Under the pieces are notes generated by a model. The model searched no databases and was not told where the DNA came from. It saw nothing but the letters and a program-made list of their open reading frames with translations. From Pseudotamlana haliotis (GTDB lineage Bacteria > Bacteroidota > Bacteroidia > Flavobacteriales > Flavobacteriaceae): a stretch of 64,000 nucleotides of DNA. Made by a program: the position numbers and the translations under genes. Of the stretch, positions 1 through 8,362 are shown in pieces. How positions within the stretch are numbered: the stretch's first letter is position 1; the number at the start of each line of letters is the position of its first letter. The stretch is from positions 1-64,000 of the forward strand of contig NZ_WAAT01000037.1 of assembly GCF_008806375.1 (NCBI RefSeq), in the 5' to 3' direction.

Positions 1-40
1 TTTAGTGTATCGCTATTTCAGGACGTGACATTTGTATGTA

Positions 41-77
41 AAAAGAGGCTGTCTTGATTTATCAAGCAGCCTCTTTT
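41..77. terminator. Bidirectional intrinsic terminator
   Basis: A long hairpin with arms AAAAGAGGCTG (41-51) and CAGCCTCTTTT (67-77), extended inside by CTTGAT/ATCAAG around a two-base loop, lies just past the stop of the aminopeptidase gene. A-rich and T-rich edges on both sides make it able to stop transcripts from either direction. Confidence 0.85.
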
Positions 78-98
78 CTTTTTATCCAGATAAATAAT

Positions 99-1394
99 TT
101 ATTTAACGTTCATAATATCTTCAATTTCTTCGACTTCAATCGGGATGTTTTTCATTAAATTAATTGGCGCTCCAGATTCTTGAATGACCAAATCATCTTC
201 CAATCGAATACCAAAACCTTCAGCCGGGATATAGATACCAGGTTCTACGGTAAAGACATTGTTGGCTTGCATGGGTTCGGTTAAAATACCGTAATCATGC
301 GTGTCTAACCCAATGTGGTGAGAAGTGCCATGCATAAAATATTTCTTGTATGCTGGCCATTCGGGATCTTCATTTTGAACATCAGCTTTATCCAATAAAC
401 CAAGTTTTAGAAGTTGGCTGGTCATCATTTTACCAACTTCAACATGATAAGCTGCCCAGTCGGTTCCCGGGATAAGCATTTTTTCTGCTTCTTTTTTTAC
501 ATGAAGAATGGCGTTGTAAACTTCTTTTTGACGATCAGTAAATCGTCCAGAAACCGGAACACTACGGGTCATGTCGCTAGAATAGTTGGCGTATTCAGCA
601 CCAACATCCATCAAGATTAATTCACCTGCTTTACATTGTTGGTTGTTTTCAACATAATGTAAAACGTTAGCATTATTTCCTGAGGCTACAATCGGGGTGT
701 AAGCGAATTTTTTTGAACGGTTTCTTAAAAATTCGTGCATAAATTCCGCTTCAATTTCATGTTCCCAAACGCCTGGTTTTACAAAATTTAAAATGCGACG
801 GAAGCCTTTTTCTGTAATATTACAAGCTTGTTGGATCAGGTCAATTTCAATAGGATCTTTTACTGAACGTAAACGTTGCAAAATCGGGTTGCTTTTAGCA
901 ACACGGTGGGCTGGGTATTTCTCCTTTAGCCATTTTGTGTAGCGGTCTTCTCGAGTTTCCACATCAACATTGGCACGATAGTGTTCGTTAGTGTTAATGT
1001 AAACGGTGTCACATTGGGTCATGATTTCAAACATGATTTTTTCCATGTCTTGTAACCAGTAAACCGTTTTTACTCCGCTAGTTTCAAAAGCTTTTTCTTT
1101 TGTGAGTTTGGCGCCTTCCCAAATGGCAATATGCTCATTGGTTTCTTTTAAGAATAAAATCTCACGATGTTTCTCTTTTGGACAGTCAGGAAATAAGACT
1201 AAAATACTTTCTTCTTGATCAACTCCACTTAAAAAAAAGATGTCTCGGTGCTGCTCAAAAGGTAATGTGCTGTCTGCACTTACCGGATAAATATCGTTAG
1301 AGTTAAAAACAGCTAAGCTGTTAGGGAGCATTTTTGATTTAAAATTTTCACGATTTTTTATAAATAGCTTACTATTAATAGGTGTGTATTTCAT
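99..1394 (-). CDS. pepP: Xaa-Pro aminopeptidase (M24B family)
   Basis: Likely a cytoplasmic dinuclear-metal exopeptidase that removes an N-terminal residue preceding proline. Residues 1 to about 160 form the N-terminal creatinase-like domain of this family, and residues 180-425 the pita-bread catalytic domain. Metal ligands expected for M24 enzymes are visible: Asp263 and Asp274 (in LMDVGAEYANYSSDMTRSV), His355 in HGTSHHIGLDTHD, Glu384 in TVEPGIYIP and Glu399 in GIRLED. The length of 431 residues is usual for Bacteroidota PepP and there is no signal peptide. It is transcribed alone, divergently from the metalloprotease gene, with a hairpin terminator directly downstream. The family assignment is secure; the natural substrates cannot be read from sequence. 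Confidence 0.95.
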   Translation of the reverse strand: MKYTPINSKLFIKNRENFKSKMLPNSLAVFNSNDIYPVSADSTLPFEQHRDIFFLSGVDQEESILVLFPDCPKEKHREILFLKETNEHIAIWEGAKLTKEKAFETSGVKTVYWLQDMEKIMFEIMTQCDTVYINTNEHYRANVDVETREDRYTKWLKEKYPAHRVAKSNPILQRLRSVKDPIEIDLIQQACNITEKGFRRILNFVKPGVWEHEIEAEFMHEFLRNRSKKFAYTPIVASGNNANVLHYVENNQQCKAGELILMDVGAEYANYSSDMTRSVPVSGRFTDRQKEVYNAILHVKKEAEKMLIPGTDWAAYHVEVGKMMTSQLLKLGLLDKADVQNEDPEWPAYKKYFMHGTSHHIGLDTHDYGILTEPMQANNVFTVEPGIYIPAEGFGIRLEDDLVIQESGAPINLMKNIPIEVEEIEDIMNVK

Positions 1395-1507
1395 TTTTAC
1401 AGTGAATTTATAAGGGCTATAAAAGTAGTGATTCTAAACAAAACTTAAGGTATAATTCATTACTTTTGGTGTTAAGGGGTTAATTATTAATTAAATACAT
1501 AAATTCA

Positions 1508-3376
1508 ATGGGGACGATGAATAATATTTTAAGTAAAATTAGGCTGCTCTTTCTGATGTTTTTTCTCTCAGGGTTATCTGTTTTTTCTCAAGGGTTTTTA
1601 AGAGAAATTCCACTAGAACAGCAAGTGCAGGCTTCAGAATTGGTGATTGAAGGTAAGGTTATTGCTAAGTCCGCTTTTTGGGGAGCTGATGATAATATTT
1701 ATACTAAAAACACGCTTGAGGTTTATAAGGTTTTTAAGGGAGATGCAGTGAAGACAGTTGATGTTATTACGCCTGGTGGAACCATAGGTTTTGATTGTCA
1801 AATTGTAACCCATAGCTTAAAATTAAAAGTTGGAGACTTGGGTGTTTTTGCTTTACGCGGAAGTGAAGTTCCAGGTTTAGATGAAACGCTAAGCTATAAG
1901 GCTTATAGTGGTGTTCAAGGTTTTTATAAGTATAATCTGTATAATGATGCTGCTCATAATCCGTTTACTTCAAAACAGGGCATTACGAGTTCTTTTTACA
2001 AGTTAATTTCTTCTTATACAAAAAAGAGTTACTCCGTTGTAAAAACATTTAATGTAGCACAGGAAACATCAAAATTAAACCAAGCTAAAAGTAATTTGGC
2101 TCCAACAGGGATTTCCTTTGTGCCTACAAGTGTTTCTGCAGGTACAAGATCAATAATCACTATAACTCCTGCTAGTGGTTCATCAGGGGATTTTGGTGCT
2201 ACCAAAGGTAAAGTCAGTTTTAGAGATGCTGATACTGGGGGTGAGGATGATCAGAATAATGCTGTGTATGTGGATGCCTTAGATTCTCAAATATTGAATT
2301 GGTCAACAACTTCAATTACAGTTGAAGTGCCTGCAGAAGCTGGAACAGGTAATATTCGTGTCACAGATGCTAGTTCAAATACTATTGAATCTACAGAAGA
2401 TTTAAGGGTTACTTACGCGCTGCTAAATGTGAATTTCAGTGTAAATAATGGAAGTGGAAATATGATCTATGCGTATCCAACACGTTTGGTTAATAATGAT
2501 GGTAGTGGTGGTTATGAGTTTCAATTTGAAACGAGCTTTAATGCAGACAATGTGCATTCTGGTGCCAAGGCAGATTTTATTGCGGCTCTAGAAACTTGGC
2601 GCTGTGAAACTGGAGTTAATTTTGGTGTCGGAGCGGTTTCATCTGTTGATCAGGTTAGTATGACTGATGGCGTCAATATCGTTAGATTTGATAATGGTAA
2701 CGAGCTCCCTGATGGGACTGTAGGGCGTACGTCGTATTCTTTTACACTTTGTTTAAATAATAGTGATGTGATAAACGATTCTCAAGTTTATCCTACTGAT
2801 ATAGATATTGTTTTTGACAATGAAACGAATTGGCATTTTGGAGCTGGATTTCCAGGATTTGAAGTCGATTTCCAAGGGGTTGCTCTACATGAAATAGGAC
2901 ATGCGCATCAGTTGGCTCATGTGATTAATGATACTGATGATGTGATGCATTATTCTACATCGGCAGGGGAACAAATACGGGATTTGTCGGATGATAATAA
3001 AACAGCTGGTCATGTTGTGGAAGCTAGGAGTGAACAAAGTGTGCCTGTAGCGTCATGTTTTAGTGGAAAATCTGAAATGGCGGGCATCAGTAATTCTAAT
3101 TGTACATTAAGTATTGGGTCTCATGAGATCGGTCATGACGCACTGAAGCTATATCCTAACCCAACAAAAGATTGGCTTTATATTCAGGGAGCGTCTACTG
3201 TTGAATTAGAACAAATTTTTGTTTTTGATATTGGCGGAAGGCTTATTTTGAGTAAATCGTTTGATCAGCCATCTCAAGAGGAAATTCTTGACTTGAGTGG
3301 GTTGACTAAAGGGGTGTATTTTGTAAAACTTTCAGCTAAAAGCGGTGAATTAACCGAAAAAGTTATAGTAGACTAA
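1508..3376 (+). CDS. Secreted zinc metalloprotease with T9SS sorting domain
   Basis: An exported protein. After a hydrophobic signal peptide (about residues 1-28, ending VFSQG) come an N-terminal region (30-180), an IPT/TIG-like beta domain (about 199-303), and a catalytic region with the metzincin-type zinc motif HEIGHAHQLAH (461-471) followed by VMHYS (479-483), a plausible Met-turn. Residues from about 549 (LYPNPTKDWLYIQG) to the end match a type A T9SS C-terminal sorting domain, ending in KVIVD. Export by the Sec and type IX pathways with cell-surface or extracellular release is therefore inferred. The second ATG (1517) may be the real start, because the first only adds MGT. A TACTTTTG box at 1461-1468 could be the promoter -7 element. 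The substrate is unknown, and the protease subfamily is not one I can name. Confidence 0.85.
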   Translation: MGTMNNILSKIRLLFLMFFLSGLSVFSQGFLREIPLEQQVQASELVIEGKVIAKSAFWGADDNIYTKNTLEVYKVFKGDAVKTVDVITPGGTIGFDCQIVTHSLKLKVGDLGVFALRGSEVPGLDETLSYKAYSGVQGFYKYNLYNDAAHNPFTSKQGITSSFYKLISSYTKKSYSVVKTFNVAQETSKLNQAKSNLAPTGISFVPTSVSAGTRSIITITPASGSSGDFGATKGKVSFRDADTGGEDDQNNAVYVDALDSQILNWSTTSITVEVPAEAGTGNIRVTDASSNTIESTEDLRVTYALLNVNFSVNNGSGNMIYAYPTRLVNNDGSGGYEFQFETSFNADNVHSGAKADFIAALETWRCETGVNFGVGAVSSVDQVSMTDGVNIVRFDNGNELPDGTVGRTSYSFTLCLNNSDVINDSQVYPTDIDIVFDNETNWHFGAGFPGFEVDFQGVALHEIGHAHQLAHVINDTDDVMHYSTSAGEQIRDLSDDNKTAGHVVEARSEQSVPVASCFSGKSEMAGISNSNCTLSIGSHEIGHDALKLYPNPTKDWLYIQGASTVELEQIFVFDIGGRLILSKSFDQPSQEEILDLSGLTKGVYFVKLSAKSGELTEKVIVD

Positions 3377-3479
3377 ATTAAAAAAAACTAAGTATTCGTA
3401 TTTATTTTTGTTAAATTTCTAAGTATTAATACGTAGTTAATTATAATGATTCTAAATAACAAAAACTTGACAAATGTTA

Positions 3480-3511
3480 TTTGCCTATAATTCGCGTCTA
3501 ACCTACCTTTG
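3480..3511 (+). promoter_or_regulatory. Promoter of sdhCAB (TTTG-N20-TACCTTTG)
   Basis: TTTG at 3480-3483 and TACCTTTG at 3504-3511 are separated by 20 bases, fitting the Bacteroidota primary-sigma consensus (TTTG, 19-21 bases, TAnnTTTG). The box ends 26 bases before the sdhC start codon. Confidence 0.75.
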
Positions 3512-3537
3512 CTAGAATCTTAAATAACTTAATCAAA

Positions 3538-4215
3538 ATGAATGGATTTTTTAAATCTTCGATAGGGAGGAAAGTCGCTATGGCACTTTCAGCCTTTTTT
3601 CTTATGTTTTTCTTGCTTCAGCATTTAGCTATTAATCTTTTATCCGTATTTAGTCCAGAGCTTTTCAATGAGGTGTCTCACTTTATGGGTACAAATCCTT
3701 TAGTACAATTTGCGTTGCAACCCGTTTTAATCTTTGGTGTGGTTTTCCATTTTATTATGGGATTCATATTAGAGCTAAAAAACAAAAAAGCAAATGGTGT
3801 AGCCTATGCTAAGAACAATGGTGCTGCAAACTCCTCTTGGGTAAGTAGAAACATGATCTGGAGTGGTGTTGCCATTCTAGCATTTATTATTTTACACTTT
3901 ATTGATTTTTGGTTTCCAGAAATTAATACCAAATTTATAAAAGGTGATTGGTCTGGTACCATGGCTGGTGTTGAAGGCTACCGCTATTATGAAGAATTGA
4001 TTCATAAATTCGTTAACCCTATTCGTGTAGGTGCTTATGTATTGGCCTTTGTTTTCTTAGGACTTCACTTAGCACACGGTTTCACATCGGCTTTCCAATC
4101 TATGGGAGGTACAGCAGGTAGAAAAAAGACATTACAAACTTTAGGTAAAGCATATTCAATTCTTGTCCCACTAGGATTTGTTTTTGTAGCACTTTATCAT
4201 TTTTTTAACCATTAA
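3538..4215 (+). CDS. sdhC: Succinate dehydrogenase cytochrome b subunit
   Basis: Membrane anchor of the succinate:quinone oxidoreductase (complex II), of the single-polypeptide diheme b558 type found in Bacteroidota. About five membrane segments are visible (around residues 12-33, 58-80, 103-122, 163-184 and 203-223), with histidines in or beside them (HLAINLL, FHFIMGF, LHFIDFW, LHLAHGF) that are candidate heme ligands. The start [18 protein letters not shown] is typical of the family. It is the first gene of sdhCAB, 11 bases ahead of sdhA, and a good promoter lies just upstream. No separate sdhD is present, as expected for this type. Confidence 0.95.
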   Translation: MNGFFKSSIGRKVAMALSAFFLMFFLLQHLAINLLSVFSPELFNEVSHFMGTNPLVQFALQPVLIFGVVFHFIMGFILELKNKKANGVAYAKNNGAANSSWVSRNMIWSGVAILAFIILHFIDFWFPEINTKFIKGDWSGTMAGVEGYRYYEELIHKFVNPIRVGAYVLAFVFLGLHLAHGFTSAFQSMGGTAGRKKTLQTLGKAYSILVPLGFVFVALYHFFNH

Positions 4216-4226
4216 TCTTAAATAAA

Positions 4227-6239
4227 ATGGCTTTAGATTCAAAAGTACCAAAAGGTCCAATTAAAGATAAATGGACAGATTACAAAAATCATATTGACTT
4301 AGTTAATCCTGCCAATAAACGTCATATCGACATTATCGTTGTAGGAACAGGTTTAGCTGGAGGTTCTGCAGCAGCAACCTTAGCAGAACTAGGTTATAAT
4401 GTAAAAGCATTTGCTTATCAAGATTCACCACGTCGTGCACACTCTATTGCAGCACAAGGGGGAATTAATGCAGCGAAGAACTATCAAGGTGATGGGGATT
4501 CAACATATAGATTATTTTACGATACTGTAAAGGGTGGTGATTACCGTTCTCGTGAGGCTAACGTTTACCGTTTAGCTGAGGTTTCTGCTAATATTATCGA
4601 CCAATGTGTGGCACAAGGGGTTCCTTTTGCACGTGATTATGGTGGGTTATTAGATAACCGTTCGTTTGGTGGGGTTCTTGTATCAAGAACATTTTACGCT
4701 AAAGGACAAACAGGACAACAATTATTATTAGGAGCTTATTCTGCAATGAATAGACAAATTGCTCGTGGTAAAATTGAAATGTTTAACCGTCATGAAATGC
4801 TTGACGTTGTTAAAGTAGACGGAAAAGCAAGAGGTATTATCGCTCGTAATTTAATTACTGGTGAAATTGAGCGTCATTCTGCACATGCCGTTGTTATTGC
4901 AACTGGTGGTTACGGAAACGTTTATTTCCTTTCAACTAATGCAATGGGGTCTAATGCTACTGCAGCTTGGAAAATCCACAAAAAAGGAGCGTATTTCGCA
5001 AACCCTTGTTATACACAAATTCACCCAACATGTATTCCACGTTCAGGAGATTATCAGTCTAAATTAACATTGATGTCTGAATCTTTACGTAACGATGGTC
5101 GTATCTGGGTACCTGCAAAAATAGAAGATGCCAAAGCGATTCAGCAAGGGAAATTAAAACCGACTGAAATCGCTGAAGCCGATAGAGATTACTACTTAGA
5201 AAGACGTTACCCTGCCTTTGGTAACTTAGTACCACGTGATGTAGCTTCGAGAGCAGCTAAAGAGCGTTGTGATGCTGGGTTTGGTGTAAACGCCACCGGT
5301 GAAGCGGTTTATTTAGATTTCGCAGCAGCTATTGAACGTTACGGAAAAGAGCAAGCTAAGATTCATAATATTGAAAACGCTTCTGCACAAAAAATATACG
5401 ACTTAGGACAAGCCATTGTTGAGGCGAAATATGGAAACTTATTCCAAATGTATGAGAAAATCGTTGATGAGAATCCATACAAAACGCCAATGATGATTTA
5501 TCCTGCAACACACTACACTATGGGTGGTGTTTGGGTTGATTATAACTTAATGACTACGGTTGAAGGTTTATACTGTATTGGTGAAGCGAACTTCTCTGAT
5601 CACGGTGCAAACAGACTTGGAGCTTCTGCTTTAATGCAAGGTTTAGCTGATGGTTACTTCGTATTACCTTATACTATAGGTGATTATTTATCAGGAGATA
5701 TTAGAACTGGTAAAATTTCAACAGAAACCAAAGAGTTTGAAGAGGCTGAAAAAGAAGTAAAAGACAGAATTGATTTCTTTGTGAATAACAAGGGAACGAA
5801 ATCTGTAGATTATTTCCACAAAAAACTTGGAAAAGTGATGTGGGATAAAGTAGGAATGGCGCGTAATGCTAAAGGTTTAACTGAAGCTATGGCTGAAATT
5901 AAAGCCATTCGTGAAGAATTCTGGAAAGAAGTTAAAGTTCCAGGATCAAAAGATGAAATGAACCCAGAATTAGAAAAAGCTGGTCGTGTTGCCGATTTCT
6001 TAGAATTAGGCGAGTTATTCGCTAAAGATGCTTTAACAAGAGAAGAATCTTGTGGTGGTCACTTTAGAGAAGAGTCTGCAGAGTTAGATGGTCCTCAAAA
6101 AGGAGAGGCTAAACGTAATGATGAAGATTTCGCTTTTGTTTCTGCATGGGAATACAAAGGAGAGCCTGCTGATGCGGTTTTACATAAAGAAGAATTAGAA
6201 TTTAAAGATATTGAACTAAAACAACGTTCATACAAATAA
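4227..6239 (+). CDS. sdhA: Succinate dehydrogenase flavoprotein subunit
   Basis: Catalytic subunit that oxidises succinate to fumarate in the TCA cycle at the inner face of the cytoplasmic membrane. The Rossmann motif [19 protein letters not shown] lies at about residues 38-56. His72 in [11 protein letters not shown] corresponds to the histidine that binds FAD covalently. The substrate-site segments [12 protein letters not shown] and [15 protein letters not shown] are intact. At 670 residues it has the length of the epsilonproteobacterial/Bacteroidota SdhA group, longer than the roughly 590 residues of the E. coli enzyme. It is the middle gene of sdhCAB, with gaps of 11 and 10 bases to its neighbours. 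Confidence 0.97.
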   Translation: MALDSKVPKGPIKDKWTDYKNHIDLVNPANKRHIDIIVVGTGLAGGSAAATLAELGYNVKAFAYQDSPRRAHSIAAQGGINAAKNYQGDGDSTYRLFYDTVKGGDYRSREANVYRLAEVSANIIDQCVAQGVPFARDYGGLLDNRSFGGVLVSRTFYAKGQTGQQLLLGAYSAMNRQIARGKIEMFNRHEMLDVVKVDGKARGIIARNLITGEIERHSAHAVVIATGGYGNVYFLSTNAMGSNATAAWKIHKKGAYFANPCYTQIHPTCIPRSGDYQSKLTLMSESLRNDGRIWVPAKIEDAKAIQQGKLKPTEIAEADRDYYLERRYPAFGNLVPRDVASRAAKERCDAGFGVNATGEAVYLDFAAAIERYGKEQAKIHNIENASAQKIYDLGQAIVEAKYGNLFQMYEKIVDENPYKTPMMIYPATHYTMGGVWVDYNLMTTVEGLYCIGEANFSDHGANRLGASALMQGLADGYFVLPYTIGDYLSGDIRTGKISTETKEFEEAEKEVKDRIDFFVNNKGTKSVDYFHKKLGKVMWDKVGMARNAKGLTEAMAEIKAIREEFWKEVKVPGSKDEMNPELEKAGRVADFLELGELFAKDALTREESCGGHFREESAELDGPQKGEAKRNDEDFAFVSAWEYKGEPADAVLHKEELEFKDIELKQRSYK

Positions 6240-6249
6240 GATTGACACT

Positions 6250-6993
6250 ATGGATTTAACACTTAAAATTTGGAGACAAAAAGACTCAAATGCAAAGGGT
6301 CAAATGGTCGATTATAAAGTTACTGAGATTTCCGAACATATGTCTTTTCTTGAAATGATGGATGTTTTGAACGAACAATTAGTAAACTCTGGTGAAGAAC
6401 CAGTAGCTTTCGATCACGATTGTCGTGAAGGTATTTGCGGCATGTGTTCTTTATATATCAATGGTGAAGCTCATGGTCCAGACCGTGGCGTTACGACTTG
6501 CCAATTACACATGAGAATGTTTAAGGATGGCGATACCATTACTATCGAACCTTGGAGAGCAGCAGCTTTTCCTGTAATTAAAGATTTAGTTGTAGATAGA
6601 ATGTCTTTTGAGCGTATTCAACATGCAGGAGGTTACATTTCTGTAAATACCTCTGGAAACACGCAAGATGCGAACTCGTTACCTATTTCTAAGCACGCTG
6701 CCGATGAGGCTATGGATGCTGCAACTTGTATTGGTTGTGGTGCTTGTGTAGCAACTTGTAAAAATTCATCTGCGATGTTGTTTGTAGGTGCTAAAGTATC
6801 GCAATATGCCTTATTACCACAAGGACAAGTTGAAGCTGCAGATCGTGTAAAAAACATGGTTGCACAAATGGATCTTGAAGGTTTTGGTAACTGTACCAAT
6901 ACCGGTGCTTGTGAAGTAGAATGTCCTAAAGGGATTTCACTAGACAACATTGCTAGAATGAATAGAGAACTTATGAAAGCTGCGCTTAAGTAA
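6250..6993 (+). CDS. sdhB: Succinate dehydrogenase iron-sulfur subunit
   Basis: Electron-transfer subunit linking the flavoprotein to the cytochrome b anchor. Cysteines for the plant-type [2Fe-2S] cluster are Cys58, Cys63, Cys66 and Cys84 (CREGICGMC and TTCQLH). Those for the [4Fe-4S] and [3Fe-4S] centres lie in [11 protein letters not shown] (160-170) and [14 protein letters not shown] (215-228). The residue Thr218 between Cys215 and Cys221 fits a three-iron cluster. At 247 residues it has the normal length. It is the last gene of the operon and is followed 26 bases later by a strong terminator. Confidence 0.97.
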   Translation: MDLTLKIWRQKDSNAKGQMVDYKVTEISEHMSFLEMMDVLNEQLVNSGEEPVAFDHDCREGICGMCSLYINGEAHGPDRGVTTCQLHMRMFKDGDTITIEPWRAAAFPVIKDLVVDRMSFERIQHAGGYISVNTSGNTQDANSLPISKHAADEAMDAATCIGCGACVATCKNSSAMLFVGAKVSQYALLPQGQVEAADRVKNMVAQMDLEGFGNCTNTGACEVECPKGISLDNIARMNRELMKAALK

Positions 6994-7018
6994 GGTTTTC
7001 TTTAATTATAAGAATCAG

Positions 7019-7051
7019 GCCCATATCTTTTTTGAGATATGGGCTTTTTTT
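7019..7051 (+). terminator. Terminator of sdhCAB
   Basis: The arms GCCCATATCT (7019-7028) and AGATATGGGC (7035-7044) form a perfect 10-bp stem with a six-base loop, followed by seven T residues. Confidence 0.92.
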
Positions 7052-7088
7052 GTGCGCCGTTGTGAGATTTATGTTGTTGGTATGTAAA

Positions 7089-7143
7089 GTTCTCGACTCC
7101 GCTCGAACACCGGGTTAAATGGTGTTCGAGCGGAGTCGAGAAC
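7089..7143. repeat. Palindromic repeat, family A (CTCGACTCCGCTCGA), copy 1
   Basis: Two perfect 23-bp inverted arms, starting GTTCTCGACTCCGCTCGAA (7089-7111) and ending at 7121-7143, flank a nine-base loop. The same arm sequence recurs at 31024-31091 and 39571-39642. No poly-T tract follows, so this is a dispersed intergenic repeat and not an evident terminator. Confidence 0.85.
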
Positions 7144-7487
7144 ATTTATGACCAAAAAAATTTTCTCGAGAATACACAAAACCTCAAAGATGAAATGTGT
7201 AAAAAACCTGTAAAAATCAGTACGATCTTTGTCTAAAATGATGCTCTGGGTGTCTCTGAATGCTACAGACTGAGAGTTCTTTCCTTTTGTATACATACTA
7301 TTCATGCTGCTCTAAAGCCTTGATTTTACTAGTGTTTTCAACGATGTAACAATAGTTTTATAGATTGTTACATATGTGGCATGGTTTATTAAACTTCCTA
7401 AATACTTTTATACCAGTCACTGCCCCCTGTCTATTATTAAGAATGAAATATCATGTCTTAGCCATTACTTTTTAAAATATTCAAGCT

Positions 7488-7814
7488 ATGAAACAGATAA
7501 ACTATAAAGAGGAACAAATGAATGCTTTCAAATTAAAAATGGCTTCATTAACCTATTTTACCATTTTTTCTTCAGCGACAAGTATTAACACTTATAATTC
7601 GGCACGCAACCATGTTGATAGTAAAAAGGGACTAGGTTGGTCAGGCCGTCTAGAAGAGGCCTTATCAAATTTCCAAGCTTCTGGTGCTAATTATAGGAAT
7701 AACCCAACAGACGAAAATAATAGGAGGTATAGGAATGCGAAAGGACTTTACTATGAGGCGCTTTTAGATAAACACGATACTATACCAAAGTCTGTGGTAA
7801 GTGATACTTATTAA
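7488..7814 (+). CDS. Small protein, paralogue of the downstream lipoprotein
   Basis: A protein of unknown function, 108 residues. Residues 11-35 are mildly hydrophobic (FKLKMASLTYFTIFSSATSI) and could be a weak signal sequence, but there is no lipobox cysteine. The C-terminal part aligns by eye with the next gene: both have an EDAL/EEAL helix, then NPT.EN, a Tyr-x-x-Ala helix, an aromatic residue followed by EA, and a DxIP end. That suggests a gene duplication in which this copy lost, or never had, the lipid anchor. The second methionine (codon 11) is an alternative start. The gap to the partner is 54 bases on the same strand. I do not recognise the family. Confidence 0.6.
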   Translation: MKQINYKEEQMNAFKLKMASLTYFTIFSSATSINTYNSARNHVDSKKGLGWSGRLEEALSNFQASGANYRNNPTDENNRRYRNAKGLYYEALLDKHDTIPKSVVSDTY

Positions 7815-7868
7815 ACCGAACCATTAATTAAAATTTATAATTCAATATTCAAACTAAAAAACAAACAC

Positions 7869-8261
7869 ATGAAAAATTTAAACAAAAGTAAAATTAAAGA
7901 AAGTAGTGGTTCTCTATTTTTTAGAAACCTAAAATTAGTAATGATTATCTGTGTTATGGGGTGCTTCCTATTAACATCTTGTAGTGAAGATGATGTCACT
8001 GATGCTTTAGGCTTTGGAGGCTGTGATTTTGATTGGGAAGATGAATATGAGGATGCATTAAGTGATTCTCAGCAGGCCTATCAAGATTTTCTTGAAAATC
8101 CTACGGCAGAAAATTGTAAAGAATATAAGGCGGCAACCATACGTTTTTGGGAGGCTATTGAAGACATCTATGATTGCATCCCATACTATGGTGATGATTA
8201 TGATGATCAGTTTAAAGAAGCTAAAGAAGAGTTAGAAGACACAGACTGTGATGATCTATAA
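7869..8261 (+). CDS. Small acidic lipoprotein, paralogue of the upstream gene
   Basis: Probably a lipoprotein of unknown function. A basic N-terminal stretch of about 25 residues precedes the hydrophobic core VMIICVMGCFLL and the lipobox LLTSC, so it is anchored after cleavage at that Cys. The mature part is very acidic (EDDVTDA, DWEDEYEDA, DDYDDQF) and predicted largely helical, with four further cysteines (in GGCDFDW, ENCKEY, YDCIPYY and DTDCDDL) that may form disulfides. The segment from WEDEYEDAL to DCIP parallels WSGRLEEAL to DTIP of the preceding gene. The unusually long N-terminus before the hydrophobic core leaves the start uncertain. Confidence 0.65.
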   Translation: MKNLNKSKIKESSGSLFFRNLKLVMIICVMGCFLLTSCSEDDVTDALGFGGCDFDWEDEYEDALSDSQQAYQDFLENPTAENCKEYKAATIRFWEAIEDIYDCIPYYGDDYDDQFKEAKEELEDTDCDDL

Positions 8262-8362
8262 TTAAAAGAATTGTACCGAAAAGAAGCTTAACCTACTAAT
8301 CATGGTTTTATAATTAAGTATGTAGTCAATTAGTGAAACAAAAAAAATCACAGTTTATATAT

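Larger units (their letters stand above)
6994..7487. other. Gene-free interval with terminator and palindromic repeat
   Basis: This interval holds the sdh terminator, one copy of the CTCGACTCCGCTCGA palindrome, and about 340 bases of A/T-rich DNA with no gene that I accept. A 78-codon minus-strand frame covers the palindrome but has no supporting features. Confidence 0.6.

Noticed and set aside
7069-7305. Minus-strand frame of 78 codons
   Set aside because: It overlaps the family A palindrome, has no domain or signal, and its composition follows the intergenic A/T bias.
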